Part shown: positions 24,190 to 31,779 of the stretch, one piece after another
Layout: each line of letters opens with the position of its first letter
Numbering within the stretch: the first letter of the stretch is position 1
DNA from: Mesorhizobium sp. WSM4306
GTDB taxonomy: Bacteria > Pseudomonadota > Alphaproteobacteria > Rhizobiales > Rhizobiaceae
Length of the DNA: 64,000 bases
NCBI RefSeq assembly: GCF_007003975.1
Contig: NZ_VFTC01000004.1
Location: 124,001-188,000 of the forward strand
Direction of reading: 5' to 3'
The notes under the pieces: generated by a model
Database searches by the model: none
Seen by the model: the letters and a program-made list of their open reading frames with translations, nothing else
Told to the model about the DNA's origin: nothing
Translations under genes and position numbers: made by a program

Positions 24190-24615
24190 CAGGCGCCGCT
24201 CTTTTGGGCCAAAGGCTCCGATACCGACGTCGGCACCAGCTTCGGCACAAAGGCGCGGGCGCTCATTCGTTCTACACGGGCGGTGCCAACTTCTACAAAC
24301 AGGCCGAGATTGGGCATGTGGCGTCGCCAACAAGCTGGGGCGGCACGGAAACCAATCGTCCAGGGTAAGGGCACCGGCGGCGTAAAGCTGAACGATGGCG
24401 GCGCGGCCACCAAGCTCGAGTTGAACACAACCGGCATCGGCGTTTTCGGAACGACACCGGTAGCCGCAAAGACCGGCTGGGGCGTGCCGACCGGCACATT
24501 CACGAGAACCACCTACGTGACCAGCTCCGTCACCTTGCCGCAGCTTGCCGAGCGTGTTGCGGCCCTCACCCAAGACCTTCACCAGACGGCCGGCTACGGC
24601 TGGATTCGGACATAG
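24190..24615 (+). pseudogene. Phage tail/structural protein remnant, frameshifted
   Basis: One frame reads GAGAHSFYTGGANFYKQAEI. A second continues GVKLNDGGAATKLELNTTGI, GVFGTTPVAAKTGWGVPTGT and VTLPQLAERVAALTQDLHQT. The phrase 'FGTTPVAKxTGW...TVTLPQLAERVAAL' is common at the end of tail-fibre or related prophage proteins. The 5' part is missing and at least one shift lies near 24300-24370. Confidence 0.6.
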
Positions 24616-24624
24616 GGAGCCCAC

Positions 24625-24799
24625 ATGCACACGATCGAACTCGACGAGCAGATGCACGTCGTCGGTGCGGCGCTCGCCGAACTGCCGTTCAAGGTGGCTT
24701 GGCCATATCATTAACGCCATCCGAAAGCAGTTGAATGAGGCTGCAAAGTCGGAGGCAGAAATAGCGAAGATTGCTGGCAATTCCGGAAAACCAAGCTAA
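24625..24799 (+). pseudogene. Small phage-derived gene, frameshifted
   Basis: MHTIELDEQMHVVGAALAEL continues to PFKVAW and stops at a TAA, while the next frame continues INAIRKQLNEAAKSEAEIAK to 24799. This resembles a short protein often found after tail-fibre genes in rhizobial prophages. It supports a decayed prophage fragment at 24.1-24.8 kb. Confidence 0.5.
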
Positions 24800-24836
24800 G
24801 AAGACAGGTGGATGTTAGCCGCGCAACGGAGTTTTT

Positions 24837-25271
24837 ATGTCGGAAGAGAATAGCGCCTTGATCGAGCTCACCGCAGATATTGTTTCAGCCTACGTGAGTG
24901 CCAATCCTGTCCCCGTTTCTGGTCTGCCGGATCTCATTGCGAGCGTGAACGCCGCCCTGTCCAGCGTTGGTCAGCCGGCGGCGGAGCCACAAGCCGCCCT
25001 GGCACCCGCAGTTAATCCGAAGCGGTCAGTTACCCCGGACTTCATCATTAGCCTCGAGGACGGTCGGAAATTTAAGTCGATGAAACGCTATCTTGGCTTG
25101 TTGGGAATGACGCCCGACGAATACAGGACCAAATGGAATCTGCCGCGGGATTACCCTATGGTCGCCCCCAACTACGCGGCGCAGCGATCCGTGCTGGCGA
25201 AGGCGATCGGCCTCGGCCGCAAACCCGTTGCAAAGCCGGGAAAGAAGGCGGGAAAGCGCTCGCCGAAATGA
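24837..25271 (+). CDS. Ros/MucR-family transcriptional regulator lacking zinc ligands, 144 aa
   Basis: The N-terminal helix LIELTADIVSAYVSANPVPV and the C-terminal LEDGRKFKSMKRYLGLLGMT then DEYRTKWNLPRDYPMVAPNY are diagnostic of Ros/MucR. In MucR the region reads C-L-E-D-G...K-R-H-L-x3-H and binds zinc; here the Cys is Ser (ISLEDG) and both His positions are replaced (KRYLGLLG). Zinc-free Ros homologues with folded, DNA-binding domains have been described from M. loti, so it may still bind AT-rich DNA. MucR-type proteins repress surface polysaccharide, motility and symbiosis genes. Confidence 0.88.
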   Translation: MSEENSALIELTADIVSAYVSANPVPVSGLPDLIASVNAALSSVGQPAAEPQAALAPAVNPKRSVTPDFIISLEDGRKFKSMKRYLGLLGMTPDEYRTKWNLPRDYPMVAPNYAAQRSVLAKAIGLGRKPVAKPGKKAGKRSPK

Positions 25272-25408
25272 ATGCCGAGCATTGCCCGTTCTGCACGAGC
25301 TCTGAGGTGAGCCCGTATGTGACAGGTGAGGCGCGGGGCGTTGACGAAGCTAACGCCGTGAAAAGCTGGAATTCTCGCCCCGCCATCCTCGACAAGGACT
25401 GGGACTGA
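25268..25408 (+). CDS. Small zinc-ribbon-like protein (Lar-like), 46 aa
   Basis: The ATG overlaps the MucR stop (ATGA). MNAEHCPFCTSSEVSPYVTG shows a CPFC half-site, and EANAVKSWNSRPA resembles the AVxxWNxR end of Lar-type restriction-alleviation or phage zinc-ribbon proteins. The second Cys pair is missing, so an internal deletion is likely. Confidence 0.5.
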   Translation: MNAEHCPFCTSSEVSPYVTGEARGVDEANAVKSWNSRPAILDKDWD

Positions 25409-25484
25409 GGCTCGATATCCAGCCTCATCTTCGCCAAAGTCGAAGAATACCCGACCGCCGGGGCTTCGATCGGAGTGTTTGCTA

Positions 25485-25631
25485 ATGATACGAATTCTTG
25501 TCGTCGCCGGCGCCCTTACGCTGGCCGGCTCCCTTGCCGACCCGGCAAAAGCGCAAGAAACGTTCCATGGTTATGACTGCACGGATGACTGCTCGGGTCA
25601 CGAAGCGGGGTACGCACTTCGCCGGGCGTGA
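25485..25631 (+). CDS. Small secreted protein, probably truncated, 48 aa
   Basis: Signal peptide MIRILVVAGALTLAGSLADP followed by a mature part with FHGYDCTDDCSGHEAGYA. Related exported proteins carry YDCTxDCSGHEAGYxWA and continue with further cysteines; here the frame ends in LRRA soon after, which suggests truncation by a frameshift or deletion near 25615. Confidence 0.5.
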   Translation: MIRILVVAGALTLAGSLADPAKAQETFHGYDCTDDCSGHEAGYALRRA

Positions 25632-25751
25632 TGATCTTCTCCATGACGTGGCGGCTGTTGTAATGGATCAGCAGTATGCCGGGCCCGCGCCGGATCGCTG
25701 CTTGCCAGGCGGCTTGGCTGACCATCGCATCGGGGGATCGGGATATCGTCG

Positions 25752-25973
25752 CTATTCTGGCATCTCACTCTGCCGGCCCGTTATAGCTTCCCGGAGTACC
25801 TCGTGGGCGTTGCCGCTGTCCTCTTCCAATTCCACCTCACTGATACCAATCGCTTTCGCATCAGCGAGGAGCTTCATGACCAGTTCGGCAATGGCGGTTT
25901 CGTCGGCGTCGCCGATTTCATCGAGATTGTCGCCGATCCATTGATGAACGAAGTTGGTGCTGCGTGTGCTCAT
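25752..25973 (-). CDS. DUF768 family protein, 73 aa
   Basis: MSTRSTNFVHQWIGDNLDEI, then ELVMKLLADAKAIGISEVEL and EEDSGNAHEVLREAI. It matches the DUF768 core including ADAKAIGIS. It overlaps the DUF768 gene upstream by four bases (ATGA). Confidence 0.8.
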   Translation of the reverse strand: MSTRSTNFVHQWIGDNLDEIGDADETAIAELVMKLLADAKAIGISEVELEEDSGNAHEVLREAITGRQSEMPE

Positions 25974-26191
25974 GTGGTGGGAGGAAATCCTTTGTTCGCG
26001 AGCGCCTCTGCCATGATCGCAAACAGGCTCTTTGCCTCCTCACGGATCTCCTCATCAGGTATACCTACTTCGGCGGCATCTTCTGCCGCTCGATCCGCCA
26101 GATCGCCGATCAGCCCGGGGTCTGCTGACGGGTTTTCTGGAAGGTTGTCGTCCATCCAGCTTTCGAGGAACTTGCGGGCGCGCCTGCTCAT
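25970..26191 (-). CDS. DUF768 family protein, 73 aa
   Basis: MSRRARKFLESWMDDNLPEN, then LADRAAEDAAEVGIPDEEIR. It is the more divergent member of the second DUF768 pair, like 20662-20880 in the first pair. Its ATG overlaps the end of the KKDQER remnant upstream. Confidence 0.75.
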   Translation of the reverse strand: MSRRARKFLESWMDDNLPENPSADPGLIGDLADRAAEDAAEVGIPDEEIREEAKSLFAIMAEALANKGFPPTT

Positions 26192-26440
26192 CTTGAGAGA
26201 ATTTCAGCGGGGCCTATTTGTTCCAATGAAGGGACTGAGACGGCACCTTCGTCCAGTTCAGCCTCAGGATTGCGGTGACGCTTTTAGACGGCGCGCCGAT
26301 CGCTACGCCGTCGAAACCCTGCAGCCAGGCCTCAGCGTATTCCTGCCAGTAGGCTGGCACCTCTTGCCGTCCTTTTGCGCCTGCACGCCATACATCCAGG
26401 CGTAGGTCGTGCGCTCCTGGTCCTTCTTCGCAACCGGCAT
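26188..26440 (-). pseudogene. KKDQER-family small protein, frameshifted (copy 3)
   Basis: Starts MPVAKKDQERTTYAWMYGVQ, changes frame near 26363 to continue VPAYWQEYAEAWLQGFDGVA, and a further change is needed to read the acidic tail PEAELDEGAVSVPSLEQ that ends at a TGA overlapping the DUF768 start. The DNA around 26335-26440 closely matches 3000-3106. Confidence 0.6.
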
Positions 26441-26445
26441 CCCGC

Positions 26446-26622
26446 TTAATGCTTGATGCCGTACCCCAGCGCCGTCGCTGCCTCTTTGTTGAAGAGTGAG
26501 GCTTCTTCTTCGGTATTGAAAGGGCGGGCAGTAGCTGTGCCGTCTGGCTTGAGCATGACGGCAAGGAACGGAAAACCCTTCGCGGGCGGGGGATACACGA
26601 TGAATGCGGGCTTTTTGCTCAT
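26446..26622 (-). CDS. Hypothetical small protein, 58 aa
   Basis: MSKKPAFIVYPPPAKGFPFL then AVMLKPDGTATARPFNTEEE and ASLFNKEAATALGYG. A compact beta-beta-alpha pattern is likely. It precedes the KKDQER remnant in the same direction. No family recognised. Confidence 0.5.
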   Translation of the reverse strand: MSKKPAFIVYPPPAKGFPFLAVMLKPDGTATARPFNTEEEASLFNKEAATALGYGIKH

Positions 26623-26983
26623 TCCTCGATTGTAGCACTCTAACCCCAGGTTAGAGAAATGCCGGCCTGTCCCGCTTATAATCGACGGCTCTTCCTCTGC
26701 AATCTGGTAGCAATTCACCATCCATCCACGATATTGGCGCAGGCTCATAAGAAGCAGACCCAAGCGCTGGGGCCTTTTAACAGTTTCCATGCCGCTTAGG
26801 TAATGTGCCGTGCTGACGTTGCAATTCACATAGCGGCTATCAACCGCCGGTCGCGCAGCTGTGATTGGTAGTGCGCAGGCGTGATTATCAGTGCAGCCTA
26901 TTCTTCGGCTAGGGTCGCGCCGATCCACCCCCCCTGGATCCTCCGGCCGCCGAGGTCCCACACCTTCACTGGCCTGAACGAAA
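26623..26983. other. Intergenic, nothing recognised
   Basis: Minus-strand frames run through here but lack a start with ribosome site or a recognisable product. Confidence 0.35.
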
Positions 26984-27016
26984 AGCCTCGCCGGCCCCAA
27001 CCGGCGGGGCTTTTTG
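26984..27016. terminator. Bidirectional intrinsic terminator
   Basis: GCCTCGCCGG/CCGGCGGGGC hairpin with TTTTT on the + strand and a T-run (CTTTTCG) on the minus strand. It lies just after the stop of the minus-strand gene at 27038. Confidence 0.7.
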
Positions 27017-27033
27017 CTCCGGGGGTAAAATGC

Positions 27034-27313
27034 GCGCCTAGAGCCGCACGAACTTATTCAGCCCTAGACGCATCCGCTGGCCTTCCGCGTAGGACAGCGC
27101 ATATTCTTCTACTTCAAATGATCGGGTAAGTTCTTGGTCGTTTTCGGTCACCCGGACGACCCATTCGCCAGAGACTTCAGCCACTTCGACACGAGCCGAC
27201 ACATTCCTGAATGGAACCACGTTATCCATCGCATGCCTCCCTACGAAAGCAATGGCACAACGTGGATTCGTATAACTCCGCCGAAATCGGTCTTTCAATA
27301 AAAAAAGACATGC
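27034..27313. repeat. About 280-bp near-identical direct repeat, copy 2
   Basis: Matches 3129-3407. This copy keeps the full reading frame of the MDNVVPF gene. Confidence 0.85.
27038..27229 (-). CDS. Small conserved protein, 63 aa (MDNVVPF family, intact copy)
   Basis: MDNVVPFRNVSARVEVAEVS, GEWVVRVTENDQELTRSFEV, EEYALSYAEGQRMRLGLNKF and VRL. The ribosome site GGAGGC precedes the ATG in both copies. Alternating hydrophobic residues suggest a small beta sheet followed by one helix. Function unknown. Confidence 0.6.
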   Translation of the reverse strand: MDNVVPFRNVSARVEVAEVSGEWVVRVTENDQELTRSFEVEEYALSYAEGQRMRLGLNKFVRL

Positions 27314-27739
27314 AATTTCTGCGGCGCCGGCGCGCGCCATAAGGCCAGCGGCAATGTGGCAAAGTCTGCCACACCCAGCGCCCTTCGAGGACTGGACAAC
27401 TTGTCTAGTCCAGTTTCGCCGAAGCGGGATTTTTAGAAGCGTCACGCTGCGTGAGAAGGTCTGCCGCCCTGTCATCCGCCCTTCGTTTTCGAATAGAGGT
27501 TCTGGCCCACTACCTGACACCTTGCTCGAATCCGGCGCGTAGATCAGCCCAACGTCTGCTTCGCATTTAAGCTTCGGCCGTAAATCCCATTCCATCGCCG
27601 GAGCGTCGGGGCCGAAGCGGTCGCGGAGCTTTTCCAGATTTAGAGTATTAGAATGACCGCATGCCGCGACGTTGCAGAACACGGTGACTGCCATCTTGGT
27701 GTCGATCAGCGACCGGAGCGTCCACGGAGCGCCTATCAT
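27300..27739 (-). CDS. Zinc-ribbon-like small protein (copy 2), C-terminus uncertain
   Basis: From an ATG at 27739 that overlaps the DUF768 stop by four bases: MIGAPWTLRSLIDTKMAVTV, FCNVAACGHSNTLNLEKLRD and RFGPDAPAMEWDLRPKLKCE. It then has ADVGLIYAPDSSK, where relatives carry CxxCG, so one half of the metal site is missing. The frame stays open without a stop and runs in phase into the MDNVVPF gene down to 27038, which would make a 233-residue fusion. I regard that as accidental loss of a stop or an indel. Confidence 0.45.
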
Positions 27740-27960
27740 TCCGCCTCGCCTTCAGCATCGGAGCGGACGATCGCGTCCAGGATGGTTTCATATACACTGC
27801 CGGTGTCTTCCTCGATCTCGACACTGCTTATGCCGATCGCCTTGGCGCCGGCGAATAGCTTCTGCGTCAGCTCGGCAGCCGAGATGATATCGGCGCCGGC
27901 CGTCTCCGGCACGTTGGTGGAGATCCATCGACATAGAAAGTCGGTGCCGCGTGTGCTCAT
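27736..27960 (-). CDS. DUF768 family protein, 74 aa
   Basis: MSTRGTDFLCRWISTNVPET, then AAELTQKLFAGAKAIGISSV and EIEEDTGSVYETILDAI. Canonical DUF768. It is the first gene of an overlapping pair with the zinc-ribbon-like ORF. The start at 27960 was chosen over an in-frame GTG at 27966 because all paralogues begin MSTRG. Confidence 0.8.
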   Translation of the reverse strand: MSTRGTDFLCRWISTNVPETAGADIISAAELTQKLFAGAKAIGISSVEIEEDTGSVYETILDAIVRSDAEGEAE

Positions 27961-28220
27961 CGGCACATAAGCTCGCGGCTTACGCCCTGCCTGTGATCGG
28001 GACGACTGAAATGGGGCCGTTACCTGCCTGTCAGCTGTTAGCGTGCATTCAGCCGATAGCCGCCATCGGCGTGGGGCATCCGCCTGTTACCCTGCCAATG
28101 GGGGAGTCCGCTTCGGAAGCGCAGGATGGGCCGATTGCCCAACGGTCCGGCTTCAGCGACAGTTTCGATAGCTGCCGCTCAGCAAGCGAGCAAAGCCGAT
28201 CTCAACGGCTGCAATCTCAC
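27961..28220. other. Boundary region between accessory island and catabolic island
   Basis: No gene or terminator recognised. Downstream of this point coding density, GC content at third positions and gene integrity all rise. Confidence 0.4.
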
Positions 28221-29012
28221 TTAGCCGGAAGGCCAATGCGGATCGCTAGATTTGCCTATCATGGGCGATGCCTGCGAGGGACCGTGGTTTTGCTGCGCCC
28301 TCTTGCCAAGGTAGAGCTCCTGCATGACCGACGATTGCTTCAACTGGTCGATACTGCCTGAGGCCACGATGCGACCGGAATTCATCAGATAGCCATGTTC
28401 GGCCACCGAGAGCGCAAGTCCGGCGTTCTGCTCGACCAGCAGCACCGCCGCATGAAACTTCTCGCGGACGTTCATGATGATGCCTTGCAGCTCCGAAACC
28501 AGCAATGGCGACAGTCCGAGCGAGGGTTCGTCAAGCAAAAGGATGCGCGGTCTTGCCATGAGGCCCCGCGCGATGGCCAGCATCTGCTGCTGGCCGCCGC
28601 TGAGCGTGCCCGCCTTGGCGCCGCGCTTCTTGGCAAGGATGGTAAAATAGTTCTCCATCAAGGCTATGTCGGCCTCAACTGCATCCCGGTCCTTGCGGCA
28701 GTAGGCGCCAAGCAAAAGGTTCTCGCGCACGCTCATGTCGGCGAAGACATGGCGGCCCTCGGGCACCATCACGACGCCGAGCGTTGCTTTTTCGTCGGCG
28801 TGGAGCGCGGTGACGTCGCGGCCCTCGAAGGTCACCGTGCCGCGCCGCGGCTTCACCAGGCCGGCGATGGAACGCAACAGCGTCGTCTTGCCGGCGCCGT
28901 TGGGGCCGAGGATGGTGACGATCCCGTTTTGCCCGACCGTAAGCGAGACGTCGCGATTGACGGCGACAGGCCCATAGCCGGTATCCACGTGCTCGACGGC
29001 AAGCAGGCTCAT
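28221..29012 (-). CDS. livF: Branched-chain-amino-acid-type ABC importer ATPase LivF, 263 aa
   Basis: MSLLAVEHVDTGYGPVAVNR opens a LivF-type ATPase. Walker A is GPNGAGKTTLLRSI, the signature LSGGQQQMLAIARGLM, Walker B RILLLDEPSLGLSP, and the switch His lies near LLVEQNAGLAL. A tail of about 20 residues (HGPSQASPMIGKSSDPHWPS) extends past the usual end. It powers uptake with LivG, LivM, LivH and the binding protein encoded upstream. The start overlaps the end of livG by four bases. Confidence 0.93.
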   Translation of the reverse strand: MSLLAVEHVDTGYGPVAVNRDVSLTVGQNGIVTILGPNGAGKTTLLRSIAGLVKPRRGTVTFEGRDVTALHADEKATLGVVMVPEGRHVFADMSVRENLLLGAYCRKDRDAVEADIALMENYFTILAKKRGAKAGTLSGGQQQMLAIARGLMARPRILLLDEPSLGLSPLLVSELQGIIMNVREKFHAAVLLVEQNAGLALSVAEHGYLMNSGRIVASGSIDQLKQSSVMQELYLGKRAQQNHGPSQASPMIGKSSDPHWPSG

Positions 29013-29737
29013 GACGCGGCCGCCGTCTTGTCGGGACCGAGATAGACTTCGCGCACCTTGGGGTCGGCAAGAACCTCGGCCGGGGGGCCTTCCGCGATCT
29101 TGGTGCCGAAGTCGAGGACAACGAGGCGGCCGCAGAGGTCGGCCATCATGTCCATGTCATGGTCGATGAGACAAACGCCGATGCCTTGCGGCGGCAGTTG
29201 CGCGATGACCGCCGCAAAAGCCTGGGCTTCGCTGTCGTTCAGCCCGGCGCCGGGTTCGTCGAGCAGCAGGAGTTCGGGCGAGACCCCGAGCGCGACGGCC
29301 AGACCAAGGCGTCTCAGGCTGCCGAAGGGCAGCGATCCCGCGATCGCCCTGCCGAGCGGCGCCAGGCCGACAAAGTCCAGGATCATCCCGGGCGACGCCC
29401 ATCGGCTGTCTCCCCTTCTGCCCTGCTCCCAGGCGATGCGAACGTTCTCGTCGACGGTCAGGCCCGGGAAGGACATCGCCTGCTGAAACGTCCGCACCAA
29501 CCGCTTTCGGGCGATGCGGTGCGCGCCGATATTGGTTATGTCCTGTCCTTGCCACGATACCGTGCCGCCGGTGGCCAGATGGACGCCGGTAACGACGTTG
29601 AACAAGGTCGTCTTGCCGGAGCCGTTGGGACCGACGATGCCGACGACTTGGTCGGTGTCGATGTCGAGATCGATGCCGTTGAGCGCGACGACGCCGCCGA
29701 ACTGCTTGCGCAGCCCCCTCACCTCAAGCGCGGCCAT
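29009..29737 (-). CDS. livG: Branched-chain-amino-acid-type ABC importer ATPase LivG, 242 aa
   Basis: MAALEVRGLRKQFGGVVALN with Walker A GPNGSGKTTLFNVV, the LivG insertion RTFQQAMSFPGLTVDENVRI, a signature region that reads LPFGSLRRLGLAVAL (the usual LSYGxQRRLEIAR is weakened), and Walker B LLLLDEPGAGLN. The C-terminus EVLADPKVREVYLG is typical. The start at 29737 follows GGAGG and overlaps livM by 14 bases. The altered signature may mean the ATP site asymmetry differs from other LivFG pairs. Confidence 0.9.
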   Translation of the reverse strand: MAALEVRGLRKQFGGVVALNGIDLDIDTDQVVGIVGPNGSGKTTLFNVVTGVHLATGGTVSWQGQDITNIGAHRIARKRLVRTFQQAMSFPGLTVDENVRIAWEQGRRGDSRWASPGMILDFVGLAPLGRAIAGSLPFGSLRRLGLAVALGVSPELLLLDEPGAGLNDSEAQAFAAVIAQLPPQGIGVCLIDHDMDMMADLCGRLVVLDFGTKIAEGPPAEVLADPKVREVYLGPDKTAAAS

Positions 29738-30821
29738 TCGAGCCTCCGCTTTGCTTTTGCGTCTCTGACTCACCGGCGATCGCGCAGTAGATGTTCTTGA
29801 TGCCTGCGCCGACTCCGCCCGGTAGCAGAAGGATCACCAGAAGCAGGCAGACGCCATAGGCGATGCGGGAATCGACCGGATCGAGGTTCAGCACCTCGGG
29901 CAGGAAATTAACGACGACCGCACCGATCAGCGGCCCGTAGAGATAGCGGGCACCGCCCAGCATGATCATCAGCGCCAGGTAAAGGCTCGGGAAAGCGCCG
30001 AACAGGGTCGGCGAAATGTGGCGCAGGTAATAGAGCTGCAGCACGCCGGCCAGGCCGGCGAACAGGCCTGACACCATGAGCACGCCAAGCTTGTGCAGGT
30101 CGACATTGATGCCGACCGAACGCGCCAGCTGCTCGTTCTCGCGGATGGCCCGCAACTTCCGGCCGTAGCGCGAATTGCCGATGAGATAGGTCGCGGCGAG
30201 CGCCAGGAAGAGCGCCGCCAGAACCAAATAGTAATTGTTGGAGAGCTTGTCGAAATTGATGCCAGGCAAGGGTGTCACCGACCCGACGTCGAGGCCTGTC
30301 GCGGATCCGGTGAAGGTGCCGCCATTGGTCAGCACGATGACGAAGAGGGCGCAGAAGCAGAAGGTGATGATGATGTAGTGCTGTCCGCCCACCCTCAGCG
30401 TCGGCGGGCCGATGACGCCGCCGACGATCGCCGACAGGGCCATGGCGAAGGGCAACGACGTCCAGAAGCCCAAGCCGAGCTGCACGGAAAGGATGGCCGA
30501 GGCGTAGGCGCCGACCCCCATCAACGCCGAATGGCCGACCGACATGATGCCGGCTTGGCCGAACTGCAGGCCGAGACCGTAGAGCGCGATCGCCGTATAG
30601 AGCGTGGTGATGGCGATCGACAGGAAGCGATAGCCGAGGCCGAGCCATGGCAAGGCGATGAGCAGCACCGCCAGCAGGATTGCCGTAATGGCCTGGACGC
30701 CGGCCGGCAGGGGAACCGACGCGTTGTCGGCCGTCAGAAGCGCCAGGCGATCCCGTGCTCTGGCGCCTTCTGGTGCGGCGCCTGTCTTGCCGGCGCTGTT
30801 GTCGGTCATTGGCATCGACAT
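29724..30821 (-). CDS. livM: ABC importer permease LivM, 365 aa
   Basis: An N-terminal cytosolic stretch (residues 1-42) precedes about ten hydrophobic segments, among them AITAILLAVLLIALPWLGLG and LYTAIALYGLGLQFGQAGIM with the LivM motif GQAGIMSVGHSALMGVGAYA. The cytosolic coupling region YGRKLRAIRENEQLARSVGI contacts the ATPases. It pairs with LivH to form the channel. Start overlaps the livH stop region. Confidence 0.93.
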   Translation of the reverse strand: MSMPMTDNSAGKTGAAPEGARARDRLALLTADNASVPLPAGVQAITAILLAVLLIALPWLGLGYRFLSIAITTLYTAIALYGLGLQFGQAGIMSVGHSALMGVGAYASAILSVQLGLGFWTSLPFAMALSAIVGGVIGPPTLRVGGQHYIIITFCFCALFVIVLTNGGTFTGSATGLDVGSVTPLPGINFDKLSNNYYLVLAALFLALAATYLIGNSRYGRKLRAIRENEQLARSVGINVDLHKLGVLMVSGLFAGLAGVLQLYYLRHISPTLFGAFPSLYLALMIMLGGARYLYGPLIGAVVVNFLPEVLNLDPVDSRIAYGVCLLLVILLLPGGVGAGIKNIYCAIAGESETQKQSGGSNGRA

Positions 30822-30822
30822 C

Positions 30823-31692
30823 TCACGATGCCTTCGGGCCGAGCGTGCCGCCGAGCAGGCCCTGGGGCCGCAACACCAGGATCAGGATCATCACGACCAG
30901 CGAATAGGCATCGGTCCATTCCGGATAGCCGTAGCCGGCGCTGAGGCCGTCTACAAGGCCGAGCACCAGGCCGCCGACGACCGCGCCGCCGACATTGCCG
31001 AGGCCGCCGATCAGCGAGACCGCGAAGCCGCGGATGATGATGACGCTGCCGGTGAAGGGCGTGATCGGAAATAGCGAAATCATCAGGGCGCCGCCGATGC
31101 CGGCAAGCAGGCTGCCATAGATGAAGACGCCGGTGACGTAGCGGCGCACCGGAATGCCCATCAGCTCGGCCGTGTCGCGGTCCGAGACGCTCGCCCGCAA
31201 GGCCATGCCATAGCGGCTGCGGGAGATGCCGAAATAGGTGATCGCCACGATGACGGCCGTTATCGCGACGACGATGGCGCGCATGGCGATGATGTCGACG
31301 CCGCCGATCGTCCAGACCAGACCGACCGGATCGGTGATGCTTTTCTGGAACTCGTTGAAAACGCGGATGACGGCATGCTGCAGGATCACGCTGAGGCCGA
31401 TCGACATGATGAAGCCGTTCATCGGGCGGTTGAGCGTGAACCGGAACAGGCATCGTTCGGCGGCGAAGCCGAGCGCGCCGACTAGCAGGCCGGCGAACAC
31501 CAGCGCCACGAAGAAGTTCATGCCGGCGCCGACCATGAACCAGGTCGCCATGCCGCCGACCATCAGGAACTCGCCATGCGCGAAATTGACGATGCCGGCC
31601 AGGCCGAAGATCAGCGTGATACCGATGCCGATGAGAATGGTGACGCTGGCAACCGAGAGGCTGTTCACCAGTTGCTGCACAAAAATATCCAT
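30823..31692 (-). CDS. livH: ABC importer permease LivH, 289 aa
   Basis: MDIFVQQLVNSLSVASVTIL, then GLAGIVNFAHGEFLMVGGMA, the LivH hallmark, with eight or so membrane helices. The coupling loop YGMALRASVSDRDTAELMGI is present. The ATG at 31692 was preferred to an in-frame TTG two codons upstream. Second membrane subunit of the importer. Confidence 0.93.
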   Translation of the reverse strand: MDIFVQQLVNSLSVASVTILIGIGITLIFGLAGIVNFAHGEFLMVGGMATWFMVGAGMNFFVALVFAGLLVGALGFAAERCLFRFTLNRPMNGFIMSIGLSVILQHAVIRVFNEFQKSITDPVGLVWTIGGVDIIAMRAIVVAITAVIVAITYFGISRSRYGMALRASVSDRDTAELMGIPVRRYVTGVFIYGSLLAGIGGALMISLFPITPFTGSVIIIRGFAVSLIGGLGNVGGAVVGGLVLGLVDGLSAGYGYPEWTDAYSLVVMILILVLRPQGLLGGTLGPKAS

Positions 31693-31779
31693 CGTCAAAT
31701 CCGGGTGGCGAAACCTGCAGGGGAAGGATGGGCGGAACCTTCGCCGCCCATCCCAATGTCGGATAGTACGTGGGCGGCC

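Noticed and set aside
27038..27739. A single 233-aa fusion protein joining the zinc-ribbon-like and MDNVVPF sequences
   Set aside because: The MDNVVPF part has its own ribosome site and an independent copy at 3.2 kb, and the joining segment shows no conserved sequence.
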